DNA of 64,000 nt from an uncultured Campylobacterota bacterium (lineage in GTDB: Bacteria; Campylobacterota; Campylobacteria; Campylobacterales; Sulfurovaceae), in the NCBI GenBank assembly GCA_937141405.1, contig CAKZQQ010000005.1, positions 124,001 to 188,000 of the forward strand, written 5' to 3'. Position numbers and translations under genes: made by a program. Positions 42,658 through 52,460 of this stretch are shown piece by piece (the first letter of the stretch is position 1; the number at the start of each line of letters is the position of its first letter). The notes beneath the pieces were generated by a model. That model was not told the DNA's origin and did no database searches. It saw only the letters and a list, made by a program, of their open reading frames with translations.

Positions 42658-44841
42658 TTGAAAATCACTATAATCATCACAGCCATACTTTTCATATACG
42701 CAGCGTTTTCGACGATATTTGTTGATACAAAACTTGTCGGCAATATCGGTAAGATCGTGGGTGAGACAAATTTACATCTTTTTGGTTATTTTGCTTATAT
42801 CAATCTTGTTATACTCTTTTATCCACTCTATAGACTCTATGTTGCGGGTGAGCTTTATAGGAAGCTTGATTATATCGTTGGCTGGATTTTACTTTTTATC
42901 GGTTTCGTGATTTTGAGTGGTCTCATCTTGCCACCTGAGGGTGTTGGTTTCGTAGCAAATGAGATTATCGATTTTCTCTATCCATATATAGGCACTGCAG
43001 GACTTTGGCTTTTATGGTTTATGATTTTTGTGCTTGCATCGGTACTTATCTTGGATGACGATTTTAGTTGGATTGGCTTTGCCAAAGAGAAGACGCCATC
43101 TTCATTAAATCTCTCTATTGACAAATTTAGCGCACCTTTTTTAGTTATAGGGAAGCTCTTTAAGAGTGTTTTTCAAAATCCTTTTGCTTCAGCCCCTCTT
43201 GATAATGAACTTTTTCTTGAAGAGAATATAAAAGATACACAGAAAAAAAAGACAAAGAGAAATGCCATAGAGCCTCTTGAAGAGATAAGGCGAGAGATAA
43301 AACATAGTGACCTGAGTGATATCGTGCTTGATCAAAAGAGATTGAAAGCCAAAAAGAGTCATGATGTAGAGATCGTAGAAGAACTTGAGGAGAACTCGAA
43401 GCTTTTAGCATCTATAGATAAAGGGGCAGTCTCTGCACCTAAAAATTTCAGACTTCCAAAGATAGAGTTTCTGAAAAAAGCACCACGGATGATTAAAAAA
43501 GTCAATGAAGAGGAGATCGATCAAAAGATAGGCGATTTGCTTGATAAGCTTAAAAAGTTCAATATAGAAGGGGATGTTGTTCGTACTTATAGCGGACCGC
43601 TTGTTACGACATTTGAGTTTAAACCTGCACCCCATGTGAAGATATCTAAGATTCTCAATCTCCAAGATGATCTTGCTATGGCACTGAGTGCTGAGACGAT
43701 TCGTATCCAAGCACCAATTCCCGGTCGTGATGTTGTAGGTATCGAGATACCAAATGATACGATCGATACTATCTACCTCCGCGAGATACTCGAGAGCAAT
43801 ATTTTCCAAAATGCAAAATCATCTTTGACGGTTGCACTAGGCAAGGACATTGTAGGCAAACCTTTTGTGACAGATATCAAGAAGCTGCCGCATCTCCTTA
43901 TCGCAGGGACAACAGGAAGTGGAAAATCAGTTGGGATTAATGCCATGATTCTCTCTCTTCTCTATAGAAACGATCCGAGTCACCTCAAGCTTATGCTTAT
44001 CGATCCTAAAATGTTGGAATTTTCTATCTATAATGATATCCCTCATCTTATCACTCCGGTGATTACCTCTCCTAAAAAAGCTATCACGGCACTCTCAAAT
44101 ATGGTTGCAGAGATGGAGCGAAGATATCAGCTCATGTCGGAAAATCGCACAAAAAATATAGAGGGTTATAACGAGAAGATAAAAAAGAGCGGCGGTGAAG
44201 AGTTACCATATATCGTAGTAATCATAGATGAGCTCGCTGATTTGATGATGAATGGAGGCAAAGAAGTCGAGTACTCTATTGCTAGACTTGCGCAGATGGC
44301 AAGAGCGAGCGGGATTCATCTCATTGTTGCGACACAGCGACCAAGTGTTGATGTTGTTACCGGACTTATTAAGGCAAATCTCCCTTCACGACTGAGTTAT
44401 AGAGTGGGGCAGAGGGTTGACTCAAAAGTGATCTTAGACACCATGGGAGCTGAGAGCCTTTTAGGAAGAGGGGATGCGCTCTTCACGCCTCCGGGGGCAG
44501 TAGGACTTGTGAGATTACACGCACCATGGAGCAGTGAAGAGGAGATAGAGAAGATTGTTGAGTATCTGAAGCTTCAAAGGGAACCTGAGTATGATGAAAG
44601 CTACCTCAGCAGTGGAGGAATAAACCAAGGGGGTGGCTCGAAACAAGATGCCGCAGGCGAGCTCGATCCGCTTTATGAAGAGGCAAGAGAAATCATCCAA
44701 AATGATAGAAAAACATCCATATCTTATCTTCAAAGAAAACTCCAGATAGGCTATAACCGTTCTGCTAATATCATCGAACAGTTACAAGAAAATGGAGTGT
44801 TGAGTGCCCCAAATGCCAAAGGTAACAGAGAAATATTGTAA
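42658..44841 (+). CDS. ftsK: DNA translocase FtsK
   Basis: About 727 aa from TTG 42658, which has GGAG 5 bases upstream; the in-frame ATGs further upstream overlap the -10 box. Order: four N-terminal transmembrane helices (about 1-130), a charged linker, the alpha/beta motor domain with Walker A GTTGSGKS near residue 418, Walker B VVIIDELADLMM, the ATQRPSVDVVTGLIKAN segment, and a C-terminal gamma winged-helix domain (LQRKLQIGYNRSANIIEQL) that reads polar DNA motifs. FtsK moves DNA at the division septum and activates dimer resolution. Confidence 0.95.
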   Translation: MKITIIITAILFIYAAFSTIFVDTKLVGNIGKIVGETNLHLFGYFAYINLVILFYPLYRLYVAGELYRKLDYIVGWILLFIGFVILSGLILPPEGVGFVANEIIDFLYPYIGTAGLWLLWFMIFVLASVLILDDDFSWIGFAKEKTPSSLNLSIDKFSAPFLVIGKLFKSVFQNPFASAPLDNELFLEENIKDTQKKKTKRNAIEPLEEIRREIKHSDLSDIVLDQKRLKAKKSHDVEIVEELEENSKLLASIDKGAVSAPKNFRLPKIEFLKKAPRMIKKVNEEEIDQKIGDLLDKLKKFNIEGDVVRTYSGPLVTTFEFKPAPHVKISKILNLQDDLAMALSAETIRIQAPIPGRDVVGIEIPNDTIDTIYLREILESNIFQNAKSSLTVALGKDIVGKPFVTDIKKLPHLLIAGTTGSGKSVGINAMILSLLYRNDPSHLKLMLIDPKMLEFSIYNDIPHLITPVITSPKKAITALSNMVAEMERRYQLMSENRTKNIEGYNEKIKKSGGEELPYIVVIIDELADLMMNGGKEVEYSIARLAQMARASGIHLIVATQRPSVDVVTGLIKANLPSRLSYRVGQRVDSKVILDTMGAESLLGRGDALFTPPGAVGLVRLHAPWSSEEEIEKIVEYLKLQREPEYDESYLSSGGINQGGGSKQDAAGELDPLYEEAREIIQNDRKTSISYLQRKLQIGYNRSANIIEQLQENGVLSAPNAKGNREIL

Positions 44842-44879
44842 CAAATTGTTACAAGAATAACTCTATAATTGTAGTTATT
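44836..44879 (+). promoter_or_regulatory. Palindromic operator and promoter upstream of acnB
   Basis: TTGTAACA-AAT-TGTTACAA (44836-44854) is a perfect 8-bp-arm palindrome overlapping the ftsK stop. TATAAT (44864-44869) follows 9 bp later and sits inside a second inverted repeat, AATAACT/AGTTATT (44856-44879). The layout suggests a dimeric regulator covering the -35 region of acnB. The regulator is unknown. Confidence 0.5.
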
Positions 44880-44954
44880 ATTTGTGGTTATACTGTTTTT
44901 AACTCTTTACTGATACTATTTGTAATAAATATAAACAAATAGAGGGAGATAATC

Positions 44955-47522
44955 ATGGCTTTGATTGAAGATTACAAAAAGCATACAGAAGAAAGAGCAC
45001 AATTGGGTGTTCCTCCGTTACCGCTTAACGCATCTCAGACGGCTGAGCTTGTTGAGCTTTTAAAACAAGATTCTATCGCCGAGAAAGATTATGCATTGGA
45101 GCTTTTCGAAGAGAAAGTGCCTGCAGGTGTGGACGATGCTGCCTATGTAAAAGCGGCATTTTTAAATGATATCATCCAAGGCAATGTAACTTGCGAGATG
45201 ATCACACCAATCAAAGCGTGCGAAATACTAGGTAAGATGTTGGGAGGATTCAATGTTAAGCCACTCATCGAAGCGCTCAAGCTTGGCGGTGAAGTAGGCA
45301 AGAGTGCAGCAAATCAACTCAAAAATACCTTACTAGTCTATGATTCATTTAATGATGTTAAAGCATTGATGGATGAGGGCAATGTACTGGCTAAAGAGGT
45401 GATCGTCTCTTGGGCAGAGGGTGAGTGGTTTACCAATAGAGCCGAAATGGACAAAGAGATTACGGTCACAGTCTACAAAATCCCAGGCGAAACAAACACC
45501 GATGATCTCTCTCCTGCAAGTGAAGCTTTCACAAGAGCAGATATCCCTCTCCACGCCAATTCATTCCTTGTTAATAGAATGGATAATCCTCTTGATACAA
45601 TGAAAAAACTCAAAGAGAAGGGGCACCCTCTAGCATATGTAGGTGATGTTGTTGGTACGGGAAGTTCGAGAAAATCCGGTATCAACTCTGTGCAGTGGCA
45701 TATGGGCAAAGATATTCCAGGAATTCCGGGCAAAAGAACGGGCGGTATCGTCATAGGTGATATCATTGCGCCTATCTTCTTCAACACGGCAGAAGATTCA
45801 GGATGTATCCCTATTCAGGCACCTGTGGGTAAACTTGAGACAGGTGATGTGATTACTGTTAAGCCTTTTGACGGTGTTATCGAGAGAGATGGAGAGGTTG
45901 TCTCTGAGTTTACGCTTGAGCCCAATACACTCCCCGATGAGATGAGAGCAGGGGGACGTATCCCTCTCATCATCGGTAAGGGTTTAACAGCTAAAGCAAG
46001 AGAAGCACTTGGTATGGATGCGGGTGATATCTTTATGAAGCCTGCACAACCGGCTGATGATGGCAAAGGGTATACGCTAGCACAGAAGATGGTGGGCAAG
46101 GCTTGCGGTATGGATGGTGTCAAACCGGGTGTTTACTGTGAGCCTATAGCGACCACAGTAGGTTCGCAAGATACCACAGGTCCAATGACTCGAGATGAGA
46201 TCAAAGAGCTTGCAGCACTCAATTTCGGTGCAGACTTTGTGCTTCAGTCATTTTGTCATACCGCTGCATATCCAAAGCCGGCAGATATCGATCTGCAGCA
46301 CACACTTCCTAAATTTTGGACAGAGAGAAAAGGCTTTATTCTTAGACCCGGCGATGGTGTTATCCACTCTTGGCTCAATAGAATGTGTCTTCCTGATACG
46401 GTAGGAACGGGTGGAGATAGCCATACACGATTTCCTATCGGTATCTCTTTCCCTGCAGGTTCAGGTCTTGTCGCTTTTGCCGGTGTAACCGGGATGATGC
46501 CTTTGACTATGCCTGAGTCGGTTCTCGTGCGTTTCAAAGGTAAGATGCAGCCGGGTATCACACTAAGAGATATGGTCAATGCTATTCCTTATCAAGCGAT
46601 CAAAGATGGTCTGCTCACCGTTGAGAAAAAAGGGAAGAAGAATATCTTTGCGGGTAGAGTGCTCGAGATAGAAGGTCTAGAGGATCTTAAGTGTGAGCAG
46701 GCGTTTGAGCTCTCTGATGCCTCTGCTGAGCGCTCAGCGGCAGCCTGTACGGTTAAGCTCAACAAAGAGCCGGTGATTGAGTATCTTGAGTCAAATATTG
46801 TTTTGATCGAAGAGCTTATTGCACAAGGGTATGAAGATAAAGCAACACTTGAGCGAAGAGCACAAAAGATGAGAGATTGGATTGCCGATCCGGTCTTGAT
46901 GGAGGCTGATGCTGATGCCCGGTACGCTGCGGTAATAGAGATAGATATGGATCAAATCAGAGAGCCAATACTTGCTTGTCCAAATGATCCCGATGATGTT
47001 AAAACACTCTCAGAGATTCACGAAGCAGGGCTTAGAACTGAGATTGATGAGGTGTTTGTAGGCTCTTGTATGACCAATATCGGTCTCTTTAGAGCGTTAG
47101 GAGAAGTGCTTAGAGGTGAGGGTGCCGTGCCGACAAAACTATGGGTTTGTCCTCCGACAAAAATGGATGAGAAGACACTCATAGAAGAGGGGTACTACTC
47201 TGTATTTGGTATGGCAGGCGCGCGTACTGAGATACCGGGATGTTCACTCTGTATGGGGAACCAAGCATCTGTTGCGCAAAACGCTTGGGTCTTCTCTACA
47301 AGTACACGGAACTTTGATAATAGACTTGGAAAAGGCTCTCAAGTCTATCTAGGTTCAGCAGAACTTGCAGCTGTAGTAGCACTCAAAGGTAGGATCCCAA
47401 CGGCTGCTGAGTATATGGAGATCGTTCCAAATAAGATCAAACCTGAGATGAGTGATGATGTCTATAGATATCTTAACTTCAACAAGGTAAGTAAAGAAGC
47501 ATTAGAGGCGATGGTAGAGTAA
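44955..47522 (+). CDS. acnB: Aconitate hydratase B
   Basis: The 855-aa enzyme interconverts citrate and isocitrate in the (reverse) TCA cycle. AcnB-specific order: N-terminal HEAT-like domain (1-155), swivel domain with [22 protein letters not shown] and [20 protein letters not shown], then the catalytic domains. Cluster ligands are in [24 protein letters not shown] (preceded by the CLP motif) and the C-x2-C of [12 protein letters not shown], with SCMTNIG. AGAGGGAGA precedes the ATG. It is transcribed alone and ended by a strong hairpin. Confidence 0.97.
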   Translation: MALIEDYKKHTEERAQLGVPPLPLNASQTAELVELLKQDSIAEKDYALELFEEKVPAGVDDAAYVKAAFLNDIIQGNVTCEMITPIKACEILGKMLGGFNVKPLIEALKLGGEVGKSAANQLKNTLLVYDSFNDVKALMDEGNVLAKEVIVSWAEGEWFTNRAEMDKEITVTVYKIPGETNTDDLSPASEAFTRADIPLHANSFLVNRMDNPLDTMKKLKEKGHPLAYVGDVVGTGSSRKSGINSVQWHMGKDIPGIPGKRTGGIVIGDIIAPIFFNTAEDSGCIPIQAPVGKLETGDVITVKPFDGVIERDGEVVSEFTLEPNTLPDEMRAGGRIPLIIGKGLTAKAREALGMDAGDIFMKPAQPADDGKGYTLAQKMVGKACGMDGVKPGVYCEPIATTVGSQDTTGPMTRDEIKELAALNFGADFVLQSFCHTAAYPKPADIDLQHTLPKFWTERKGFILRPGDGVIHSWLNRMCLPDTVGTGGDSHTRFPIGISFPAGSGLVAFAGVTGMMPLTMPESVLVRFKGKMQPGITLRDMVNAIPYQAIKDGLLTVEKKGKKNIFAGRVLEIEGLEDLKCEQAFELSDASAERSAAACTVKLNKEPVIEYLESNIVLIEELIAQGYEDKATLERRAQKMRDWIADPVLMEADADARYAAVIEIDMDQIREPILACPNDPDDVKTLSEIHEAGLRTEIDEVFVGSCMTNIGLFRALGEVLRGEGAVPTKLWVCPPTKMDEKTLIEEGYYSVFGMAGARTEIPGCSLCMGNQASVAQNAWVFSTSTRNFDNRLGKGSQVYLGSAELAAVVALKGRIPTAAEYMEIVPNKIKPEMSDDVYRYLNFNKVSKEALEAMVE

Positions 47523-47546
47523 ACTCATAGCATTTTGCTATGAGTT
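47522..47546. terminator. Bidirectional terminator between acnB and a hydrolase gene
   Basis: AACTCATAGCA (47522-47532) and TGCTATGAGTT (47536-47546) form a perfect 11-bp stem with loop TTT, beginning at the last base of the acnB stop codon and covering the end of the convergent hydrolase gene. Confidence 0.7.
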
Positions 47547-48332
47547 GGTAAGCGTTTGTAAAAATGTTTCGAGAGCTTTTGAGAAATCCTTTGGATTTTC
47601 CAACATACTTGCATGACCACTATTTTTTAACTCTACATAGTGGCTGTTTTTTATACTCTTTGAGATATCTTCCATAACTTTTGGTGCAATAATCATATCG
47701 TCGTGAGCACTGATAAGCAGTGTGGGAATCTTGATCTTTTTAAGGCTTTTAGTCGTATCGGTTCTACTAAGCATCGCTAAAAGACCGCCCTTGATGCCGA
47801 TGGAGCTAAATCGCAATATTCTATTTTTTAAATCTTCCATCTCTTTTGCATGCCGTGTTATATATCTTTTGGTAAATGCAGCGGCTAAAAATTGATCCAA
47901 GAAAGGAGCAACTCCCTCGGCGTCTATCTTTTTGATAGCTGCTGCTCTTTTGAGTTTTGCTTCATCATTATCACTCGTAGTTGTTGTGTTTGCCAAGATC
48001 AAAGCCTTAAAATTACCGAGTCGCTCATTTGCTCTGAGTGCTATGTAGCCTCCCATCGAGAAGCCGCAGATGATCACATCTTTGAGCTCAAGTTTTGTGA
48101 TGATAAATTCAAGATCATCGACAAAACTCTCCATAGTATATTGACCACTTTTATGTTCAGAGTCACCAAATCCACGAATATCATAAGTGATGCAATAGTA
48201 CCTATTTTCAAATTGCGAAATGATATCGTCCCAAAGCGTATGATCAAAGGGGAATCCATGAATGAAAATGATAGGTTGATTTGCTGCGTTGCCTTCGGTG
48301 AATATATTTAGACCGTTCATAACTCTGTTCAT
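47538..48332 (-). CDS. Alpha/beta hydrolase
   Basis: The 264-aa protein has the alpha/beta hydrolase fold: oxyanion region IIFIHGFPFDHTLW, nucleophile elbow CGFSMGGYIA (Ser at about 95), an acidic residue in LLISAHDDMIIAPKVM and the catalytic His in NSGHASMLENP. The closest relatives are carboxylesterases such as the 3-oxoadipate enol-lactonase-like group; the substrate is unknown. The start ATG 48332 has AAGGGGC 5 bases before it; an alternative ATG lies 4 codons further in. Confidence 0.85.
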   Translation of the reverse strand: MNRVMNGLNIFTEGNAANQPIIFIHGFPFDHTLWDDIISQFENRYYCITYDIRGFGDSEHKSGQYTMESFVDDLEFIITKLELKDVIICGFSMGGYIALRANERLGNFKALILANTTTTSDNDEAKLKRAAAIKKIDAEGVAPFLDQFLAAAFTKRYITRHAKEMEDLKNRILRFSSIGIKGGLLAMLSRTDTTKSLKKIKIPTLLISAHDDMIIAPKVMEDISKSIKNSHYVELKNSGHASMLENPKDFSKALETFLQTLTNS

Positions 48333-48381
48333 TATAGCCCCTTGAAATATTTGTTCATTTTACCATAAATATAGCAATGTA

Positions 48382-48753
48382 TCAATATATTTTTTGTATC
48401 ATCTCTTTTACTATTTCGCTAATTTTTGCAGGTTTCCCCCCTATTACATAGGCATATTTACCAATCATAGAGAAGATAAGCAGATCGCCTTTGTATATCT
48501 CCTGTTTTATCTCAAGTGAAGCACCACCGACAGAGAGTACTTTGCTTGTAACTTCAATGATATCACCTAAAGTTGCAGGAGCTTTAAAGTCAGCTTCTAA
48601 ATGCCGCACCACAAAATGTCCCCCCTCAAATGCGGGAGAAAGCCCATTTGAGAAAAAGAATTCACTTCGTGCTCTTTCACAAAATTTGATATAGTTTGCA
48701 TGATAGACGATCCCACCCATATCCGTATCTTCATAGTAAATTCTGATTTTCAT
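48382..48753 (-). CDS. YbgC/FadM family acyl-CoA thioesterase
   Basis: This 123-aa hotdog-fold thioesterase has the family signature IRIYYEDTDMGGIVYHANYIKFCERARSEF (Asp in the active site) near the N-terminus. Members hydrolyse acyl-CoA or acyl-ACP and in several bacteria are linked to phospholipid metabolism and the Tol-Pal system, although no tol genes are nearby. AAAAAAGGAG precedes the ATG. It lies 49 bp upstream of the hydrolase gene on the same strand. Confidence 0.9.
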   Translation of the reverse strand: MKIRIYYEDTDMGGIVYHANYIKFCERARSEFFFSNGLSPAFEGGHFVVRHLEADFKAPATLGDIIEVTSKVLSVGGASLEIKQEIYKGDLLIFSMIGKYAYVIGGKPAKISEIVKEMIQKIY

Positions 48754-48819
48754 AAAACTCCTTTTTTGTATTATATTTATTTTTTTTGAATTAAACTTTT
48801 TGTAATTCTTATTATCTGA

Positions 48820-48825
48820 TATAAT
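48820..48825 (+). promoter_or_regulatory. -10 box of the DUF502/patatin operon
   Basis: CTGATATAATACC contains TATAAT (48820-48825), 34 bp before the ATG at 48860; CGGAGAG is the ribosome site. Confidence 0.5.
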
Positions 48826-48859
48826 ACCCTAGACTATATGTGATAATCGGAGAGTTTCA

Positions 48860-49459
48860 ATGAAAACATTTTTAAATGGACTTGGACTTATCATACCTAC
48901 GGCAATTATTTTTTATCTTCTTATTTGGTTGCTGCAAAAAACGGAAGCTTTTTTTCAAAAATTTTTACTTTTTTTCATCCCTGAGCAATACTATATTGCC
49001 GGTATGGGATTGTTAGCAGGGGTAGTTTTTGTCTACTTTATAGGTCTGCTTCTAAAATTTTGGATTGTGCAAAAATTTCGTGATTTTATAGAAAAAATTA
49101 TAGATAAAATGCCTGTTATCAGTAGTGTTTACGGAGGTGTAAAAGACTTTATGAATTTCTTTTACAATATGAAAAGTAGAGGCGATAAGATAACCGTTCT
49201 AGTCGATATACCGGCTATGGAAGCAAAATTGATAGGTTTTATAACATTAGAGGATTTAAAAAACTTTGATAATCTTCATATGGATGACCCTGTTATGGTC
49301 TACTTTCAGATGAGTTATCAAGTAGGAGGTTACAGCGTGTTTATCCCGAGAAAAAATCTGACACTTTTAGATATGAGCATAGAAGAATCATTTAGATTTG
49401 TGATGACTGCAGGAATTTCCAATACCAAAGGAGGGGTGCACAATGATGGACAAAGATGA
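48860..49459 (+). CDS. DUF502 family membrane protein
   Basis: The 199-aa protein matches DUF502: two N-terminal transmembrane helices (about 5-25 and 46-68), the PVISSVYGGVKDFMNFF motif, and a soluble C-terminal part with IGFITLEDL and YSVFIPRKNLTLLDMSIEESFRFVMTAG. The ends match the family's 'G...P....v.iP..d...ldms.e.a...i.S.G'. Function is unknown; plant relatives are LCV-like. Its end overlaps the patatin gene by 17 bp, so the two are coupled. Confidence 0.87.
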   Translation: MKTFLNGLGLIIPTAIIFYLLIWLLQKTEAFFQKFLLFFIPEQYYIAGMGLLAGVVFVYFIGLLLKFWIVQKFRDFIEKIIDKMPVISSVYGGVKDFMNFFYNMKSRGDKITVLVDIPAMEAKLIGFITLEDLKNFDNLHMDDPVMVYFQMSYQVGGYSVFIPRKNLTLLDMSIEESFRFVMTAGISNTKGGVHNDGQR

Positions 49460-50237
49460 TGGATATGGGTTGGCACTCAGTGGCGGCGCTATTTTGGGTG
49501 CAGCTCACATTGGAGTTTTAAAAGCAATTGAGAAAAACGATATAAAGATAAATCATATTGCCGGAACAAGCATCGGTGCAGTTGTGGGTGCGCTTTATGC
49601 TTTTGGTAAAAGTACCGAAGAGATAGAAGATTTGGCTCATAGTATCAATTTTAAAGCTCTTTTGAGTATCTCCCTAACAAAGCTCGGTCTCTTTTCAAAT
49701 GTTAAAATAGCTAAATTTATCCATGAGCATATCGGAGATGTAAAAATCGAGGATGCGCCCATACCTTTGCGTATCATAACAACCGATATTACCGATCTTG
49801 AAAAAGTGACTATCACCAAAGGAAACTTAGCGCAAGCGCTTATGGCAAGTTGTGCAGTTCCAGGGATATTTTCACCTATAGAATTTGACGATAAACTACT
49901 TGTAGATGGCGGCTTAGTAGAAAATGCACCTTTACAAACACTTAAAGAGCTTGGTATAGAAAAAACCATTACCGTATGCTTAGCTTCAAGACATATGCAT
50001 CGAAGACCAAAAAATCTTATAGAGGTCATCATGAATAGCCATAGCTGTATGCTGCAGATGCTCAACAAAGAGTCTTGTGGCGAAAATGATATCATCATAG
50101 CACCCAATCTTGAGCGTTTTAATGCATTTAAATCTTCCGAGATAGAAAATATAACAGAAGTCGGATATATAGAGGGGATGCGTGTTTTAAAAAATCTGGA
50201 TGATAAAAGCACTATAAGTTGTGGTAGTATTTATTGA
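49443..50237 (+). CDS. Patatin-like phospholipase
   Basis: The 264-aa lipid acyl hydrolase has all family elements: oxyanion loop SGGAILGAAHIG (13-24), nucleophile Ser43 in GTSIGA, and catalytic Asp155 in VDGGLVENAP. This is the RssA/YchK-like small patatin type. It is probably cytoplasmic and membrane-associated. GGAGGGG before the ATG makes a strong site within the end of the DUF502 gene. The pairing with a membrane protein suggests joint work on membrane lipids; inferred. Confidence 0.91.
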   Translation: MMDKDDGYGLALSGGAILGAAHIGVLKAIEKNDIKINHIAGTSIGAVVGALYAFGKSTEEIEDLAHSINFKALLSISLTKLGLFSNVKIAKFIHEHIGDVKIEDAPIPLRIITTDITDLEKVTITKGNLAQALMASCAVPGIFSPIEFDDKLLVDGGLVENAPLQTLKELGIEKTITVCLASRHMHRRPKNLIEVIMNSHSCMLQMLNKESCGENDIIIAPNLERFNAFKSSEIENITEVGYIEGMRVLKNLDDKSTISCGSIY

Positions 50238-50307
50238 CAATAATTTTTCCTTAAGTCAGATTGCACTACACTTAATATCTATAAGATTACAATAAAAGGA
50301 GATAGTC

Positions 50308-50823
50308 ATGGCACGAGCCGGAAAGTCGATTATTAAAGGTGTTGAGATTCAAGAGCTTATCGATATCCTCAATAGAGCATATGCGGATGAATGGTTAGCA
50401 TATTATCAATATTTTATTGAAGCAAAAGTTATTAAAGGGCTTATGAAAGATGCGGCTATTGCGGAACTTACTCAGCATGCAACTGATGAGCTTAACCATG
50501 CTAATTTGGTTGCCGATAGGATATTGCAACTTGGCGGTACACCGCTTTTAGATCCACATGATTGGTTCAAGCAAACTAATTGCGGTTATGAAGCACCAGG
50601 TGATTTTGATGTCGTCGCGATTCTAGATGATGCCATCAAGGGGGAGCAGTGCGCGATTGCTACCTATAGCAAGTTAGTTGACCTTACAAGAGATAAAGAT
50701 ATAGTTACCTATGATATTGTTAGCCAAATATTGGCTGATGAGGTTGAGCATGAGGAGGATCTCCAAGCACTTCATGATGATATTACGGAATTTATAGAAG
50801 ATATCAAAAAGAACCTTCATTGA
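50308..50823 (+). CDS. Ferritin-like (DpsL/bacterioferritin-type) protein
   Basis: The 171-aa four-helix protein has di-iron ligands spread as in the bacterioferritin/Dps-like group: ADEWLAYYQYF (Glu29), ATDELNHANLVADRI, KGEQCAIATYSKL and ADEVEHEEDLQAL. It could store iron or reduce peroxide. AAAAGGAGAT precedes the ATG. The 70-bp upstream gap has a TTGACA (50234-50239) but no well-spaced -10 box. Confidence 0.88.
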   Translation: MARAGKSIIKGVEIQELIDILNRAYADEWLAYYQYFIEAKVIKGLMKDAAIAELTQHATDELNHANLVADRILQLGGTPLLDPHDWFKQTNCGYEAPGDFDVVAILDDAIKGEQCAIATYSKLVDLTRDKDIVTYDIVSQILADEVEHEEDLQALHDDITEFIEDIKKNLH

Positions 50824-50833
50824 TATGTATTGA

Positions 50834-51193
50834 TTAAAGTTTTTTAAGAAGCGATTGCCTGAAGTTTTCAAAGGAGGGGAGTTCAAGGTTTGAGCTTCTT
50901 TGCTTTGTGCCCCACATCGGCTCAGGAAAATAGCTATCCTCTTCAAAACGCGCCATGATATGCCAATGCAGATGCGGTAGATAGTTCCCAAAAGAGGCGA
51001 TATTAATCTTAGTCGGTTTATAAAAGTCGAGCATCTCTTTTTCTATGATATTAAGCATCTCCAATATCCGAACCTGTAGTTCCCATGGCACTTCACTCAT
51101 CTCTTTATGGGGAAGCTTTGTAAAAATTTTAAGCCAAGGAATTTCGCTTTCGTGTGTCTCGATTCTAAGCTCTTTTTCTTCGTATATAATCAT
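50834..51193 (-). CDS. HIT family hydrolase
   Basis: The 119-aa protein has the histidine triad LPHLHWHIMARFEED (H-x-H-x-H) at about 74-88. HIT proteins hydrolyse nucleotide-phosphoramidates or dinucleoside polyphosphates. The C-terminal tail is a basic helix (FENFRQSLLKKL). Its ATG overlaps the stop of the Sua5-like gene by one base, so they are one operon. Confidence 0.9.
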   Translation of the reverse strand: MIIYEEKELRIETHESEIPWLKIFTKLPHKEMSEVPWELQVRILEMLNIIEKEMLDFYKPTKINIASFGNYLPHLHWHIMARFEEDSYFPEPMWGTKQRSSNLELPSFENFRQSLLKKL

Positions 51194-51624
51194 TATCGTA
51201 TCTTTTTGATATTGTTTTTGCCGAGTTTATATATCACAGAAGTACTCTTGCCCTCTTTGAGTGGATAGATAATAACATCGGCATTCTCTTTTGCAAAATC
51301 TTCATCGTATGTTTTATCGCTTTGATTTGCAGAGGTTGTGTATGCCCATTTGAGCCTGCCAAGCAGTAGGAGGTGGTGCGCGTCATCTACTACTCTATAG
51401 GAGTTATCTTTTATGATAAATGTTGTTTTTTTTGCGCGTCTAAGCATCTTTTTGTGTGCACTTTGAACTCTAGTGAAAGCTTTGAGTGTATCGAGTGAAT
51501 CGAGTGCTTTGATAAACTTTTTTTCATTTGATCTCTGTTTTATCTCGTTCAATCTATCGCTATCTTGAGAGATAAAACCTATAGTTGTATCGGTGGAGGT
51601 AAGAAAAACTTTGTTTTTTAGCAC
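51193..51624 (-). CDS. Short Sua5/YciO/YrdC-like protein
   Basis: The 143-aa protein has a TsaC/YrdC-like N-terminus (FLTSTDTTIGFISQD), the KxR-like part KQRSNEKKF and a C-terminal YTTSANQSDKTYDEDFA. It is shorter than YrdC (~190 aa), with a shortened middle. The family makes threonylcarbamoyl-AMP for tRNA t6A; whether this short form is active is uncertain. It is coupled to the HIT gene. Confidence 0.78.
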   Translation of the reverse strand: MLKNKVFLTSTDTTIGFISQDSDRLNEIKQRSNEKKFIKALDSLDTLKAFTRVQSAHKKMLRRAKKTTFIIKDNSYRVVDDAHHLLLLGRLKWAYTTSANQSDKTYDEDFAKENADVIIYPLKEGKSTSVIYKLGKNNIKKIR

Positions 51625-51683
51625 GACTTGACCTGTGTTGATTTTGTAAAATTATAGCGTAAAAGATAGCGTTTCATATTGAT

Positions 51684-52460
51684 TTAGTGGTTGATGAAGT
51701 TATCAAGTATCTCATAATATTTATGATAATTTGAAATGGTATTATGGTCTGCTCGATCTATAATTTTATATATTACTTGTGAATTTGGAAATGCATCAAC
51801 AAGCGCTTTGGTTCGTTCGGGTTTAATCATTTGATCTTTTTGTGCTGCGATAATAAGAGTTTTTGCGTGTATTTTTTTAACCCTCCCGATAGAGTCGTAT
51901 TTATCCTTTAATATAATTGACATAGGATAAAGAGAAAATACATCTTGTGCTACATTTTGGACACTATCAAAAGGAGTAATGAGTACAAGTTTATCTACCT
52001 CTCTTTGACTAGCCAAAAAAGTTGCGACGCCGCTTCCTAAACTCCTTCCTACTATAGTCATTTTTTTATATCGTGGTTTTATCTTATCAAAAATATAGAG
52101 TGCATCCGAATATAGGTTTTCCTCTGTAGCGTCACCTTCACTTCCACTATAGCCACGATACTTGATAAGATATATAGAATGGTTAGGAAAATTTGTTGTA
52201 AACATTGCACTATTATAATCAACTGTTTCTGCATTTCCTCCAAAATAGATAATTGCATTTTCTTTGCCTTCATTCAGTACGGTAGATTTGATTTTTATTC
52301 CATTGTTGATAAAAGTTTCTTCTTGAAACTGCTGAACAATTAAGGGGGTATTGTAGTAGATAAAATCTCTTTGTTTTATAAAGAGATAGATTCCAAAAAA
52401 AAGATATATTAAAGCAGCAGAGGTTAGTAAAGATTTAATAATTTTTTTCAATAGTCTCAC
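51684..52460 (-). CDS. Membrane-anchored alpha/beta hydrolase, 258 aa
   Basis: One N-terminal transmembrane helix (about 9-27) anchors a hydrolase domain of the YfhR/FrsA-like ABHD13 group. It has AIIYFGGNAETVDYN, IKYRGYSGSEGDATEENLYSDA, nucleophile elbow GRSLGSGVATFLA, an acidic residue in AAQKDQMIKPERT and a catalytic His near DRADHNTISN. The substrate is unknown. Its ATG overlaps the GNAT gene end by 4 bp. Confidence 0.86.
   Translation of the reverse strand: MRLLKKIIKSLLTSAALIYLFFGIYLFIKQRDFIYYNTPLIVQQFQEETFINNGIKIKSTVLNEGKENAIIYFGGNAETVDYNSAMFTTNFPNHSIYLIKYRGYSGSEGDATEENLYSDALYIFDKIKPRYKKMTIVGRSLGSGVATFLASQREVDKLVLITPFDSVQNVAQDVFSLYPMSIILKDKYDSIGRVKKIHAKTLIIAAQKDQMIKPERTKALVDAFPNSQVIYKIIDRADHNTISNYHKYYEILDNFINH

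Noticed and set aside
50234-50290. PerR- or Fur-type operator upstream of the ferritin-like gene
   Set aside because: AT-rich half-sites can be drawn, but none forms a convincing palindrome.
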